Shown here piece by piece: positions 53,001 through 61,557 of a DNA stretch of 64,000 nt. The translations under genes and the position numbers were made by a program. Source of the stretch: Variovorax sp. ZS18.2.2 (lineage in GTDB: Bacteria; Pseudomonadota; Gammaproteobacteria; Burkholderiales; Burkholderiaceae_C). Positions within the stretch are counted from its first letter, which is position 1, and the number at the start of each line of letters is the position of its first letter. The stretch covers positions 62,001 to 126,000 of the forward strand of contig NZ_JANLNM010000005.1 in the NCBI RefSeq assembly GCF_024701975.1. Reading direction: 5' to 3'. A model generated the notes under the pieces. It had not been told where the DNA came from and searched no databases. It worked only from the letters and a program-made list of their open reading frames with translations.

Positions 53001-53165
53001 GGTGCGGAGACGCAACGCCCCCTTGCCACGGTGGTGGTGGGTGGCCTCTTCACCTCCACCGCGTTGACATTGCTGATCCTGCCATTGATGTACGAGTGGG
53101 CGGAGCAGCGAGCCGAAAGGCGCAAAGCCAAGACTCAAGAAACCTTAGAAGGAGAAACACCGTGA
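50040..53165 (+). CDS. czcA: Heavy-metal RND efflux pump, second operon
   Basis: The 1041-residue RND pump starts MLNALVDASLRYKVLVLVIF. The membrane segment that in the first CzcA reads DFGIIIDGAVV is here AIGTGMMVDGAVVMVEN (about residues 395-411), so it belongs to a different heavy-metal RND subgroup and may have another metal preference. Length and twelve-segment layout are complete. The PII-like gene start overlaps its stop (GTGA). Confidence 0.93.
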   Translation: MLNALVDASLRYKVLVLVIFAVLVGLGVQAFRNVPVDAFPDVTPVQVNIYTESPGLAAEDVEKLLTTPIEGAMAGLPGVEEVRSVSLFGLSYVGVYFKDDVDIYFARRLVGEKLQEAKGRLPQGYGEPVLGPNSSGLGQVFWYTVESEDKKMSTMDLRTLHDWTVRLILRTAPGVDDIVSWGGEQKQFQVQIDPRKLIKYSVSFKEVMERLTANNKQVGGQSINLGAEQFLVRGLGLVGTTKDIEQIVIAERNGAPVYVRDVAQVKEAPAPRFGAVTRDGKEAVLGIALARVNENAKNVVDAVKAKLAVAQAALPKGVTLQPVYDRTELVKKALNTAESSLVEGAILVAVILFLFLGEFRSAIVVVITLPMAMLIAFILMQQFGVSANLMSLAGLAIGTGMMVDGAVVMVENAFRLLAHAKESGKPIQKTHLILEAAREVVNPIAFAILIIIVVFLPLFSLTGLEGKLFKPMAYTITFAMAGSLLLSLTLVPVLAALILKPKEEKDTFLVRRAKRIYLPLLDWALERKRLVVGSAIVLLLASLALFPFLGKEFMPQLQEGTIQFRVTGIPSTSLDESIRVSNEVSAALHKQFPQIRSVLATIGRAEGGETTDVNYMELNLDTKPPGEWPEKISYAKLASEMQEALEKVVPTVVFGATQPIQSRVEELISGVRATLALKLYGEDLATLDRLTSKIQGVLGKIPGVADLSAEANKGKPQLIIKVNRDAAARYGINADEILEVVQSGIGGSAVSTLIDGTKRFEIAVRLSDEFRVSPAAIASIPIRTGGGALVPFSQVASIELDEGYSFIRRESLQRYSVLQMDVKGRDVDSFVKEADTQLKAQVELPTGYWIEWGGSFENQQRAMARLGVIVPLTIGLIFILLYTAFNSVRHATLIIANVPFAIIGGIVGLFVSGQYLSVPSAIGFIAVFGVAMLNGIVMVTFLNDLRRQGLPIREAVQQGAALRLRPVLMTASVAILGLIPMLLSTGVGAETQRPLATVVVGGLFTSTALTLLILPLMYEWAEQRAERRKAKTQETLEGETP

Positions 53166-53500
53166 AAGAGATCAAGGCATATGTCCACAACAACAGAGTC
53201 GCGGCCGTTATTGCTGCATTGAAGGGGTCCAGCGCGTGGGGAGATGACACACGCGGCCGCCGACACAACCTGACCCTGTACGTCGTGAAGGGCTCGTTGA
53301 CCCCACTTCACGAAGCCGAGCGTCGCTACTCCATTGAACTGGGCGACGAAGTGGTGAACGAGTACAAGCTCGAGCTCCATTGCAATGATGAAGATGCCGA
53401 CGAGTTCGTGAAGATCATCGCAGCCTCAGCTCATACTGGCCAATCAGGTGCGGGATGGATATACGTCATGGATGTCGGGTACGGGCAAGCCATCGTTTGA
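53162..53500 (+). CDS. PII-like protein coupled to the RND operon
   Basis: The 112-residue protein begins MKEIKAYVHNNRVAAVIAAL, like the first strand-helix of PII/CutA-type proteins, and ends GQSGAGWIYVMDVGYGQAIV, where PII proteins have the B-loop and last strand. No T-loop Tyr region of classical GlnB is apparent. Such PII-like ('PII-NG') proteins accompany CzcA/CusA-type pumps and may gate them. GTG start with AAGGAG upstream; it overlaps the pump gene. Confidence 0.82.
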   Translation: MKEIKAYVHNNRVAAVIAALKGSSAWGDDTRGRRHNLTLYVVKGSLTPLHEAERRYSIELGDEVVNEYKLELHCNDEDADEFVKIIAASAHTGQSGAGWIYVMDVGYGQAIV

Positions 53501-53510
53501 TGGTGCTGTG

Positions 53511-53996
53511 GTGAACGACTCCGATCCGCACGCCCGTTGTCTCGCGAAGGGTGCTGATCGCGCATGCGCCTCGCGGGCCAGACGACTGCTCGCGATGGCC
53601 GCGTTCGGCACGGGTTGCGCCGCAAGCTTGGGCGGCTGCGCGACCCTCATGGAAGACGCCAGTGCGTTCCGGGAAGGCTGGCGCACCGCAGAGGTGACCG
53701 AACTGGCCTCCGCTCGTCAACTGCGAGGAAGCGGTCGGACCGATTGCCGACAGACGGCAAGCTCACAACAACTTGCGACGTCGCGCTTCGCTCGCTTGTC
53801 CTACCGCTCAGGCGGGTCCAAACACTCGCATGTTGTCGCGGTGAGCGACGGCTTTCCCGTCACCGTAGGCGATGTCGTCTTCACCAATGTGATGCGTTGC
53901 GGCACCCCCTTGGAAATTCGTTGGAGGCCAGTGGCCGACACGATCAAGACGGGGAGCGCGCACGAACCCCTCCAGCTTCCCACTCCCAATCTTTGA
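53511..53996 (+). CDS. Putative lipoprotein in the second czc operon
   Basis: The translation from GTG 53511 gives 161 residues with an Arg-rich n-region (ASRARRLLAMAAFG), a hydrophobic core and a lipobox SLGGC, then a mature domain (WRTAEVTELASARQLRGSG; VVAVSDGFPVTVGDVVFTNV). An internal ATG at 53595 is possible but would shorten the leader. It resembles no family I can name; position between the PII-like and CDF genes suggests a metal-envelope role. Confidence 0.6.
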   Translation: MNDSDPHARCLAKGADRACASRARRLLAMAAFGTGCAASLGGCATLMEDASAFREGWRTAEVTELASARQLRGSGRTDCRQTASSQQLATSRFARLSYRSGGSKHSHVVAVSDGFPVTVGDVVFTNVMRCGTPLEIRWRPVADTIKTGSAHEPLQLPTPNL

Positions 53997-54004
53997 AGGC
54001 AATC

Positions 54005-54916
54005 ATGGCATCCGGAAAATCACACTCGCACGTACAAGCCGCCTCGGGCCCTGGTCACGAGCGGTCCCTGTGGATCGCACTCGCCCTTACAACGACGTTC
54101 ATGGTCGCGGAGGTGATCGGAGGACTTGTCACCGGAAGCCTCGCACTGATTTCCGACGCAGCGCACATGTTCACCGATACGGTGGCGCTGGCAATATCGC
54201 TCGCGGCGATTCAGATTGGTAAGCGCGTGGTGGATACCAAGCGGACCTTCGGCTACTACCGATTCGAGATCCTGGCAGCGGCGTTCAATGCTCTCCTGCT
54301 CTTCGGCGTTGCCATCTACATCCTCTATGAAGCCTGGCGGCGGATGCGTGAGCCGCAAACGGTCGACTCGATTCCGATGCTGATCATTGCAGCACTGGGT
54401 CTCGTCGTGAACCTCGTGAGCATGAGATTGCTTTCTTCGGGCAAAGATCGAAGCCTCAATGTCAAGGGCGCCTATCTCGAGGTCTGGAGCGACATGCTCG
54501 GGTCGGTGGGAGTGATAGTGGGGGCGGTGGTGATCTGGCTGACGGGATGGACTTGGGTCGACTCGGTCATCGCCGTCGCGATCGGATTCTGGGTCTTGCC
54601 AAGGACATGGGTTCTGCTGCGTGACAGCATGAATATTCTTCTCGAGGGCGCGCCGGACGATGTCGATGTCGACGAGGTCAACAAGGCGTTGCGCACGCTG
54701 CCTGGGGTCGATTCCATTCACGAACTGCATGTATGGGCTATCACCAGCGGCAAGGCGAGCCTGAGCGTTCATCTGGTCAGCGCGAGCGGCGACTTCAACG
54801 AACTCGTGGCTGAGGGGGCCCGCACCCTGGCGGAGCGCTTTGATATTCATCACTCGACGATCCAACTAGAACGCGTTCCATGCGGGCAAGCGTCGGGAAC
54901 ACATCGGTTTGAGTGA
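54005..54916 (+). CDS. czcD: Cation diffusion facilitator CzcD
   Basis: The 303-residue exporter has a short His-bearing N-terminus (SGKSHSHVQAASGPGHE), six membrane segments, and the metal sites HMFTDTVALA with SDAAHMFTD (segment 2) and EVWSDMLGSVGV (segment 5). The C-terminal cytoplasmic domain (LPGVDSIHELHVWAITSGKA; FDIHHSTIQLE) is typical of CzcD/ZitB. It exports Zn, Cd or Co from cytoplasm to periplasm, complementing the RND pumps. Confidence 0.94.
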   Translation: MASGKSHSHVQAASGPGHERSLWIALALTTTFMVAEVIGGLVTGSLALISDAAHMFTDTVALAISLAAIQIGKRVVDTKRTFGYYRFEILAAAFNALLLFGVAIYILYEAWRRMREPQTVDSIPMLIIAALGLVVNLVSMRLLSSGKDRSLNVKGAYLEVWSDMLGSVGVIVGAVVIWLTGWTWVDSVIAVAIGFWVLPRTWVLLRDSMNILLEGAPDDVDVDEVNKALRTLPGVDSIHELHVWAITSGKASLSVHLVSASGDFNELVAEGARTLAERFDIHHSTIQLERVPCGQASGTHRFE

Positions 54917-54961
54917 TCTCGCGCTCGCGAACCATTCTGAACTCAATGGAAAGGCAAGGCC

Positions 54962-55201
54962 GTGTTCCGCACCACAACCGACGACGGCTCGCACTTTTTC
55001 ATGATGCTGGGCCTGTACATCAGCATCCTCGCCATCGGGGCCGTGATCTTTCTTCTCGTTCGATGGTGGAAAGAGCGCCGCGACTTTCCGGCGGCGCATC
55101 GCCGCCCCTACGCAAAAAGCTTGCTCGATCGGCTGTCGGGCAGTGACGCCAAGAAGAAAAGCGCGCCGGCTCGCAAGAGCCAAAAGAACCACAAGAGATA
55201 G
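54962..55201 (+). CDS. Small single-span membrane protein
   Basis: The 79-residue product (GTG start, GGAAAGG upstream) has one membrane segment (FFMMLGLYISILAIGAVIFL) and a basic tail (KKKSAPARKSQKNHKR). I do not recognise it. It follows czcD on the same strand after 45 bases and may be an accessory of the metal locus. Confidence 0.5.
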   Translation: MFRTTTDDGSHFFMMLGLYISILAIGAVIFLLVRWWKERRDFPAAHRRPYAKSLLDRLSGSDAKKKSAPARKSQKNHKR

Positions 55202-55248
55202 TGCCCGGCGTTCATCGATAGATGAGCCGAGCGGGGAAAGAGCCACCA

Positions 55249-55681
55249 GTGAAACTTGATCGCCGAACCATGCTCGGATTACTGCTCGCAGCGATATCAC
55301 CCCAGGCCCTGGCAGCGGAGTTGCAGCTCATGGATCAGCGCATGCGGTTGCTGCCAGGCGAGCTTCCGGCCGCGGGCTACTTCACAGTCACCAACACGGG
55401 CAGCAGGCCACTCGTGTTGGTTGGGGCCGAGAGCCCCGCCTTCGAGACCGTGATGATGCACAAGAGCACTCAGAAGGACGGGACCGCAAGCATGGAGCAC
55501 ATTGAAGAACCGAGGCTCGCACCCGGGGAGTCTGTCAAGTTCTCCCCTGGGGGTATCACTTGATGCTGATGAAACGCCTCCAGTCTCTGTCGGTGTGAAA
55601 CCGCATATCGATGACGTTTTTTTCTCCGATGGCCAGCGGCTGCAGACGGTTTTCAGGGCTGTCCCGCCCGCGGCACATTGA
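55249..55681 (+). pseudogene. PCuAC-type copper chaperone, two frameshifts
   Basis: From GTG 55249 a leader (MKLDRRTMLGLLLAAISPQA) and the start of a PCuAC domain (YFTVTNTGSRPLVLVGAESP; VMMHKSTQKDG) are in frame, but the ORF stops at SPGGIT. Adding one base in the GGGGG run at about 55550 gives PGGYHLMLMKRLQ, the copper-binding H..M motif; a second one-base loss near 55590 restores VGVKPHIDDVFFSDGQRLQT to the stop at 55681. Either a decayed periplasmic Cu(I) chaperone or residual sequencing error in the G-run. Confidence 0.75.
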
Positions 55682-55736
55682 TGCAGGCAAGAGCGTTCGA
55701 GACGATTCGTCGCGTTGCAATCGATCCGTCGTCGCT

Positions 55737-58379
55737 TTAGGAGGTTGCGCCCGCCGGGATGGCTGCCACGACCTGTGACGCCGGCAAGGTTCCTTTCTTG
55801 TACGCCAGCAGACGCAGCGCGTTCACGACGACCAGCAAGGTCGAGCCTTCGTGGAACAGAACCGCGGTGCCGATGTTCAGGCCGAAGATCGTTGCGGGAA
55901 TCAGCACAGCGACAACACCCAGGCTCACGTAGAGGTTCTGCTTGATGATGCGGCTCGTGCTGCGCGACAACCCTACCGCGAACGGTAGCTGGGCCAAGTC
56001 GTCGGCCATCAGGGCGACGTCGGCCGTTTCAAGCGCGACGTCGGAGCCCGCTGCACCCATGGCGATGCCGACTGTCGAGTTGGCCATCGCAGGCGCATCG
56101 TTGACGCCGTCGCCGACCATGGCGACCTTGCCATGCTCCTTGCGTAGTGCCTTGATGGCATCGACCTTCTGCTCCGGCATGAGATCGCCCCGTGCCTCGG
56201 TCAAGCCGACACTCTTGGCCACCGCATCGGCGACTTGCTGGTTGTCCCCGGAGATCATGATGAGCCGCTCGATGCCAAGCGCTCGGAGCTCGGCCATGAC
56301 CTGCGCCGCCACGGGGCGTGGGGTATCCATGACGGCAATCACCCCCAGGTAACGCTCACCTTTGCGCACGACCATGGTTGTTCTACCGGAAGCGACCAGC
56401 TTGTCGTTTGCCTCCTTCACGTCCTGAGGCAGTGAAGAGCCTGGCAGCTCGGAAAACAGGATCGGCTTTCCGATGTAAACGGCCTCGCCGTCGACATGTG
56501 CTTGGACGCCGCGTCCGGTGATGCTTTTGACGTCTGAGGCAACAACCGCCTTCGCGCGATCACCGAGGCGTTCGCGCGCGCCGGACACGATGGCGGTCGC
56601 CAGGGGATGATCGCTGTGCTCTTCAACGGCCAGCGCCACGGCCAACAGTTCATCGTCTGTGACGCCCTGCATTGCGACGGCATCGGTCAGTTTGGGCTTG
56701 CCTTCGGTCAGCGTTCCAGTCTTGTCAAAAGCGATGGAAGTCAGCGTGCCGAGATTCTCCAACGGGCCGCCGCCCTTGACCAGGACGCCGCCTCTGCCGG
56801 CGCGTGCCACGCCACTGAGAACGGCGCTGGGGACGGAGATGGCCAATGCGCATGGGCTGGCCGCGACCAGAACGGCCATCGCCCGATAAAAGGTGTCGGA
56901 AAACGGTTCGTCGATCACGATGCCTGCGAACAGCAGCAGGACAACCAGGGCCAAGACCGCGGGGACGAAGATGCGTTCGAAGCGTTCGGTGAATTGCTGC
57001 GTCGGCGAGCGCTGCGCCTCTGCCTCGGTCACCATTTTGACCACCCGGGCCATCGTGGATTGTTCGGCACGGCGAGCCACCGTCACCTCGATAGCACCCG
57101 ACCCGTTGATCGTGCCTGCGAAAACCCTGTGCTCCGGCGCGACTCGATCAAAGGCCGCAAGTGCCGCTTTGATGTCGTCGACCGGCCGCTTGTCGACCGG
57201 CACGCTCTCGCCAGTGACGGGCGCCTGGTTCACGCTGGACGTCCCAACCACAACGACACCGTCGGCCGGCAGCCGTTCGTTGGGCCGCACGACGACCACG
57301 TCGCCGACCTTCAGTTGTTCGACAGCGACCTCTTCGGTACCACTGTCGCGTCGCACGGTAGCCGTCTCGGGTGCGAGCTTGGCAAGTGCTTCGATGGCCT
57401 TTCGGGCGCGTCCCATCGCGTAGTGCTCGAGCGAGTGACCCAGGCTGAAAAGGAACAGCAGCAGCGCGCCTTCGGCCCACTTGCCGAGCGCCGCGGCACC
57501 CAGCGCCGCCACCAGCATCAGCGTATCGATTTCGAAGCGACGTGCTTTCAGGTTTTCAAACGCTTCCTTGACCGTATAGAAGCCGCCGAAGAAATATGCA
57601 GCGATGTAGGTGGCCGTGGGGAGCCAGGCGGGGCCGGCGCCGCTGCGCTCGATCAGCCATCCCACGGTCAGCAGTACGCCGGCGAGCGCCGCAAGGATCA
57701 GTTCGCTCTTCTCCCCCAGGAGGCCGCCCTCGGAGTGGTCATGACCCGCATGACCGCCAGCACCTTTTTGGCCGTGATCGTGGCCCGCATGATCCGCGTG
57801 GTCGCTGTGGTCAGGCCCGCTGTGCTTGTGGCCCGCGTGGTCATGGTTGGCATGGTCGATGGATTCGTCGCCGGAGCGGGAAGGCCGGGGAGGGATCTTC
57901 GGTGCGGCGTCCGTTGGCAGTGCGTTGGCGCCCGTCGTGCGGATCCCAAGCGTCGCCACCTTTGCCCTCAATGTCTCCGCCGACACCAGTAGCCGGTCGT
58001 ATTCAATACGAACGGAACCGGAGCCCGACACATCTGCTTCCAGAACGCCCGGAACACTTCGCAGATCGGCGGCAACGCCGCGCGCTGCGCGTGCATGAAG
58101 CGAGCCATCGGCTCTGATCGTCAGGTGAGAGAACCGCTCGCTCAACTGCGCGCCGACCGAGCCGACCAGTTCGCGCAGGCAAGTTATGGAGACGGCGGAC
58201 TGGTCGTAGTGCAGGCACAGCTGGGGTTGCCCATTGGGGTCTCGAACGACGTGAGCCTCGGAGATGCCGGGTCGCCCCTCGAGCGCTTCCGTCAGCCGTT
58301 GTACGCAGTGATCCTCGACGTCGTCCACATCGGGAAGGATCAGGGGTAGATCCAAACGGAGCTTGCTCGAGTCAGTCAT
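55737..58379 (-). CDS. czcP: SPC-type (P1B-4) heavy-metal P-type ATPase, CzcP-like
   Basis: The 880-residue ATPase has an unusual N-terminus: two ferredoxin-like degenerate domains without CxxC and a long His/Asp/Gly-rich tract (about 165-215: NHDHAGHKHSGPDHSDH...). Catalytic motifs are present: TGES, DKTGT, GDGVNDAPA. The membrane metal motif is SPC (508-510) rather than CPC and the late HEGST is the P1B-4 signature. P1B-4 pumps such as CzcP export Zn, Cd or Co. It converges with the PCuAC remnant. Confidence 0.92.
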   Translation of the reverse strand: MTDSSKLRLDLPLILPDVDDVEDHCVQRLTEALEGRPGISEAHVVRDPNGQPQLCLHYDQSAVSITCLRELVGSVGAQLSERFSHLTIRADGSLHARAARGVAADLRSVPGVLEADVSGSGSVRIEYDRLLVSAETLRAKVATLGIRTTGANALPTDAAPKIPPRPSRSGDESIDHANHDHAGHKHSGPDHSDHADHAGHDHGQKGAGGHAGHDHSEGGLLGEKSELILAALAGVLLTVGWLIERSGAGPAWLPTATYIAAYFFGGFYTVKEAFENLKARRFEIDTLMLVAALGAAALGKWAEGALLLFLFSLGHSLEHYAMGRARKAIEALAKLAPETATVRRDSGTEEVAVEQLKVGDVVVVRPNERLPADGVVVVGTSSVNQAPVTGESVPVDKRPVDDIKAALAAFDRVAPEHRVFAGTINGSGAIEVTVARRAEQSTMARVVKMVTEAEAQRSPTQQFTERFERIFVPAVLALVVLLLFAGIVIDEPFSDTFYRAMAVLVAASPCALAISVPSAVLSGVARAGRGGVLVKGGGPLENLGTLTSIAFDKTGTLTEGKPKLTDAVAMQGVTDDELLAVALAVEEHSDHPLATAIVSGARERLGDRAKAVVASDVKSITGRGVQAHVDGEAVYIGKPILFSELPGSSLPQDVKEANDKLVASGRTTMVVRKGERYLGVIAVMDTPRPVAAQVMAELRALGIERLIMISGDNQQVADAVAKSVGLTEARGDLMPEQKVDAIKALRKEHGKVAMVGDGVNDAPAMANSTVGIAMGAAGSDVALETADVALMADDLAQLPFAVGLSRSTSRIIKQNLYVSLGVVAVLIPATIFGLNIGTAVLFHEGSTLLVVVNALRLLAYKKGTLPASQVVAAIPAGATS

Positions 58380-58739
58380 GGGCGTTGCCTTCTATTGAAA
58401 AGTAAATACCGAATGCTGTGGCACTGGCATGATTCTTTCGCATCTCATCGCGCAGCAGGGACTGTCGATTCGTTTTTGATCTCTCGATGTGCGACAAGAC
58501 CCCAAGTTGGTATGCGCAACGCGGGAAGTAGCGAGTTGACGCTCAACCGGCGTTACTTTGATTTACCCACGAGTTTTGGCCAACAGCCAGTCACCGCCAG
58601 CAAAGAGATGTCTTATGTCCTTCCGATGGTTCCCGTTGAAGTGCTGTTGACTGCTCGGCTAAGCAAAAACGAACACGCGCGCGACGCGTCGCCTGTTACA
58701 TGCCTTTCGACTGGCAGGGCCGCCGCTCGCGGCGACCCC
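58380..58739. other. Gap between the two P-type ATPase genes
   Basis: No recognisable gene, repeat or terminator seen in these 360 bases; the promoter of the czcP-like gene should lie at its left end. I looked for a MerR-type dyad and did not find a convincing one. Confidence 0.4.
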
Positions 58740-61148
58740 CTAAGTTCGCTGTCGCGCACCTCCTCTCAAGCGCAGGGCGTTGGTGATGACCGAGGCCGAA
58801 CTCAGGCTCATCGCCAACGCCGCGATCATCGGCGACAGCAGCCATCCCGTGAACGGAAACAGCACGCCGGCGGCCAGCGGCACGCCGAGGGCGTTGTAGA
58901 GGAAGGCGAAGCCGAGGTTTTGCTTCATGTTGGCGATGGTCTGCTCGGAGATGACGCGCGCCTGTGCAATGCCGCGCAGATCGCCCTTGACCAGCGTCAC
59001 CTGGGCACTGTTCATGGCGACGTCGGTGCCTGTACCCATCGCCACGCCGACGTCGGCCTTGGCGAGCGCGGGGGCGTCGTTGATGCCGTCACCCGCCATC
59101 GCGACGATGCGGCCCTCCCGCTGCAGCTTGTCCACCAGCGCGAGTTTGTCGGCGGGCTTGACTTCTCCATGCACCTCATCGATGCCCAACCTGACCGCGA
59201 CAGCCCGGGCCGTGGTCAGCCCGTCGCCGGTGGCCATGATGACCCGCATGCCCGAGGCCTTGAGCGCGGACAGCGCCTCCATGGTGGTGGCCTTGATCGG
59301 GTCCGAGACTGCAAGCAAGCCGGCAGGCTGGCCGTCCACCGCCAGGAACATGACGCTGGCGCCTTCGGCCCGCATCGCCTCGGCCTGCGGCTTCAGGTCG
59401 TCGATTGGGACGCGCAGTTCATCCATCAGCGCCGTGTTGCCAAGCGCCAGCTTCATGCCGCCCACGCCGCCACTCACGCCGATGCCGCTGCTGGATTCGA
59501 AACCGTCGGGCGTGTCCAGCGCCAGGTTGCGCTCGCGCGCCGCGCGCACGATGGCATCGGCCAGCGGGTGTTCGCTCCCCTGGTCCAGGCTGGCCGCGAG
59601 GCGCAGCACCTCGTCTTCGGTGAAGCCTGGCGCAGGCACCGCGCGCTCGAACTGCGGCCGGCCTTCCGTCAGGGTGCCGGTCTTGTCGACGATGAGCGCA
59701 TCGACCTTGCGGAAGTTCTCGATCGCCGCGGCATCGCGGAACAGGACGCCCTGCGTGGCCGCCTTGCCCGTGGCGACCATGATCGACATCGGCGTCGCGA
59801 GCCCAAGTGCACAGGGGCAAGCAATGATGAGCACTGCCACGGCATTGATGAGGCCGTAGACCCAGCTGGGCTCCGGCCCGAAGAATCCCCAGGCCAAGAA
59901 CGTCAGCACCGCGATGCCGATGACCGTCATGACGAAGTAGCCGGCGACGTGATCGGCCATTCGTTGCATCGGCGCCCTGGAGCGTTGAGCCTGCGCGACC
60001 ATCTGGACGATGCTCGCCAGGACGGTCTGCGAGCCGACCTTTTCCGACTGCATCACCAGTGCGCCGTTGGTGTTCAACGTCGCACCGATGAGCTTGTCGC
60101 CAACTCGCTTGGTCACGGGCAACGGCTCACCTGTCAGCATGGACTCGTCGACGGCGCTGCTGCCTTCGATCACCACACCGTCCACGGGCACTTTCTCTCC
60201 AGGGCGTACGCGCAGCTTGTCGCCCACATGCACATGACCGATCGGTACGTCCTCCTCGGCGCCGTCAGGGCCGACGCGGCGCGCTGTTTTGGGGGCGAGG
60301 CCCAGCAGCGACTTGATGGCTGCGGAGGTCTGCGACCGCGCCTTGAGCTCAAGGATCTGACCCAGCAAGGTCAAAGAAATGATCACCGCGGCCGCTTCGA
60401 AATACACCGCCACGCGCCCCATCGAGACGAACGAGGCAGGAAATACGTGCGGCGCTACTGTGGCGACGACGCTGTAGATGAACGCGGCGGCAGTGCCCAG
60501 ACCGATCAGGGTCCACATGTTCGGGCTGCGGTTCGCCACGGATTGCACCGCGCGCTCGAAGAACGGCCACCCGGCCCACAGCACGATCGGCACGGTGAGC
60601 ACGAGCTCGATCCAGCTCTGCGTGTCCATCTCGAACCACTGCAGGCGGTGGCCGGCCATGGCGAGCACGGTGACGACGACGGTGAACGGCAACGTCCAGA
60701 AAAAGCGCCGCTTGAAGTCCTTCAATTCGGGATCTTCTCCCTCGTCGAGGGTCGGCATCTCGGGTTCCAGTGTCATGCCGCACTTGGGGCAGTTGCCTGG
60801 GTGGCCCTGCCGGATCTCCGGGTGCATGGGGCAGGTGTAGATCGTGCCCACGGGAGCGGGCAGCGCAGGATCTGCAGGTGCAAGCACGAGCGGGACCGCT
60901 GGCTGGGAATCGCGCCTTGCGTACTTGGCCGGGTCGGCCGAGAACTTGGCCTTGCAACCCGCACTGCAGAAGTAGACCGGCGCGCCTTCGTGCTGCAAGA
61001 CGTGCGGTGACTGCGCAGTCACCGTCATTCCGCAAACGGGATCCTTCAGAACCGCATCGGTCTCATGGGAAGGTTCTCCAGCGCGGTGCGGGTGCGCGCC
61101 ATGATGCCCCTCGCGGTGCTCATGCAGGTTGGACGGCGTAGGGTTCAT
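58740..61148 (-). CDS. copA: Copper-exporting P-type ATPase with YHS and HMBD domains
   Basis: The 802-residue pump has a His-rich start, a YHS domain (DPVCGMTVTAQSPHVLQHEG ... FCSAGCKAKFSADP), a heavy-metal-binding HMBD (YTCPMHPEIRQGHPGNCPKC) and P1B ATPase motifs: CPC in IIACPCALGLATP, TGEP, DKTGT, GDGINDAPA. CPC plus these domains indicates Cu(I) export from the cytoplasm (CopA/CopF type). The ATG at 61148 starts MNPTPSN; the upstream in-frame part is unlikely. It is downstream of copZ and its CueR-type operator. Confidence 0.94.
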   Translation of the reverse strand: MNPTPSNLHEHREGHHGAHPHRAGEPSHETDAVLKDPVCGMTVTAQSPHVLQHEGAPVYFCSAGCKAKFSADPAKYARRDSQPAVPLVLAPADPALPAPVGTIYTCPMHPEIRQGHPGNCPKCGMTLEPEMPTLDEGEDPELKDFKRRFFWTLPFTVVVTVLAMAGHRLQWFEMDTQSWIELVLTVPIVLWAGWPFFERAVQSVANRSPNMWTLIGLGTAAAFIYSVVATVAPHVFPASFVSMGRVAVYFEAAAVIISLTLLGQILELKARSQTSAAIKSLLGLAPKTARRVGPDGAEEDVPIGHVHVGDKLRVRPGEKVPVDGVVIEGSSAVDESMLTGEPLPVTKRVGDKLIGATLNTNGALVMQSEKVGSQTVLASIVQMVAQAQRSRAPMQRMADHVAGYFVMTVIGIAVLTFLAWGFFGPEPSWVYGLINAVAVLIIACPCALGLATPMSIMVATGKAATQGVLFRDAAAIENFRKVDALIVDKTGTLTEGRPQFERAVPAPGFTEDEVLRLAASLDQGSEHPLADAIVRAARERNLALDTPDGFESSSGIGVSGGVGGMKLALGNTALMDELRVPIDDLKPQAEAMRAEGASVMFLAVDGQPAGLLAVSDPIKATTMEALSALKASGMRVIMATGDGLTTARAVAVRLGIDEVHGEVKPADKLALVDKLQREGRIVAMAGDGINDAPALAKADVGVAMGTGTDVAMNSAQVTLVKGDLRGIAQARVISEQTIANMKQNLGFAFLYNALGVPLAAGVLFPFTGWLLSPMIAALAMSLSSASVITNALRLRGGARQRT

Positions 61149-61265
61149 TCGAGTTCTCCAACGAAAAATGGGGTGAATGCGCGCCCGGATGGCGCGCATT
61201 CACCTCACATTGGCCCGCACGACACAACATCAGCCGATATAGGCCGAAGCCACGTGCGTGGCGTA

Positions 61266-61457
61266 TCACTTCGGCGGGTAGCCCGCTTGCGTCAGGGCCG
61301 CCGTCACAGACGCGCGGTCCTCGGCGCTGTCGACGCGCAATGTTTTGGTCGGCAGGTCGACTTCGATCTTCGCCGTGGCGTCCAGATTCTTGACGGCCTG
61401 AGCGATCCGGCTCGCGCAACCCCCACAGGACATTGACTGGATGACGAACTCTTGCAT
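61266..61457 (-). CDS. copZ: Copper chaperone CopZ (heavy-metal-associated domain)
   Basis: The 63-residue protein has one HMA fold with metal motif SMSCGGC and ends TAALTQAGYPPK. It delivers Cu(I), presumably to the adjacent CopA. The ATG at 61457 starts MQEFVIQ, with GGAG-like AAGGAG upstream. It is transcribed from the CueR-type promoter at 61495-61517. Confidence 0.93.
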   Translation of the reverse strand: MQEFVIQSMSCGGCASRIAQAVKNLDATAKIEVDLPTKTLRVDSAEDRASVTAALTQAGYPPK

Positions 61458-61494
61458 GAGAGACTCCTTGATTGAACGTGATCCCAGTGTCAGG

Positions 61495-61517
61495 CTTGAC
61501 ATCGTGTGAAGGTCAAG
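61495..61517 (-). promoter_or_regulatory. CueR/MerR-type operator-promoter of copZ
   Basis: On the minus strand CTTGACCTTCACACGATGTC continues AAG: the halves CTTGAC and GTCAAG form an inverted repeat around a TTGACC -35-like box, with an extended spacer, as in copper-responsive MerR-family promoters. It points to copZ and copA. No cueR gene is in the window. Confidence 0.7.
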
Positions 61518-61557
61518 CGATTGCTACCAGATCCTCCAACCGTGTGGTTCCTTGCAT

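Noticed and set aside
58395..61010. Very long plus-strand open frame (about 870 codons)
   Set aside because: It is antisense to copA, whose ATPase motifs are unambiguous; the translation is Arg/His/Gly-rich shadow sequence typical of high-GC DNA.
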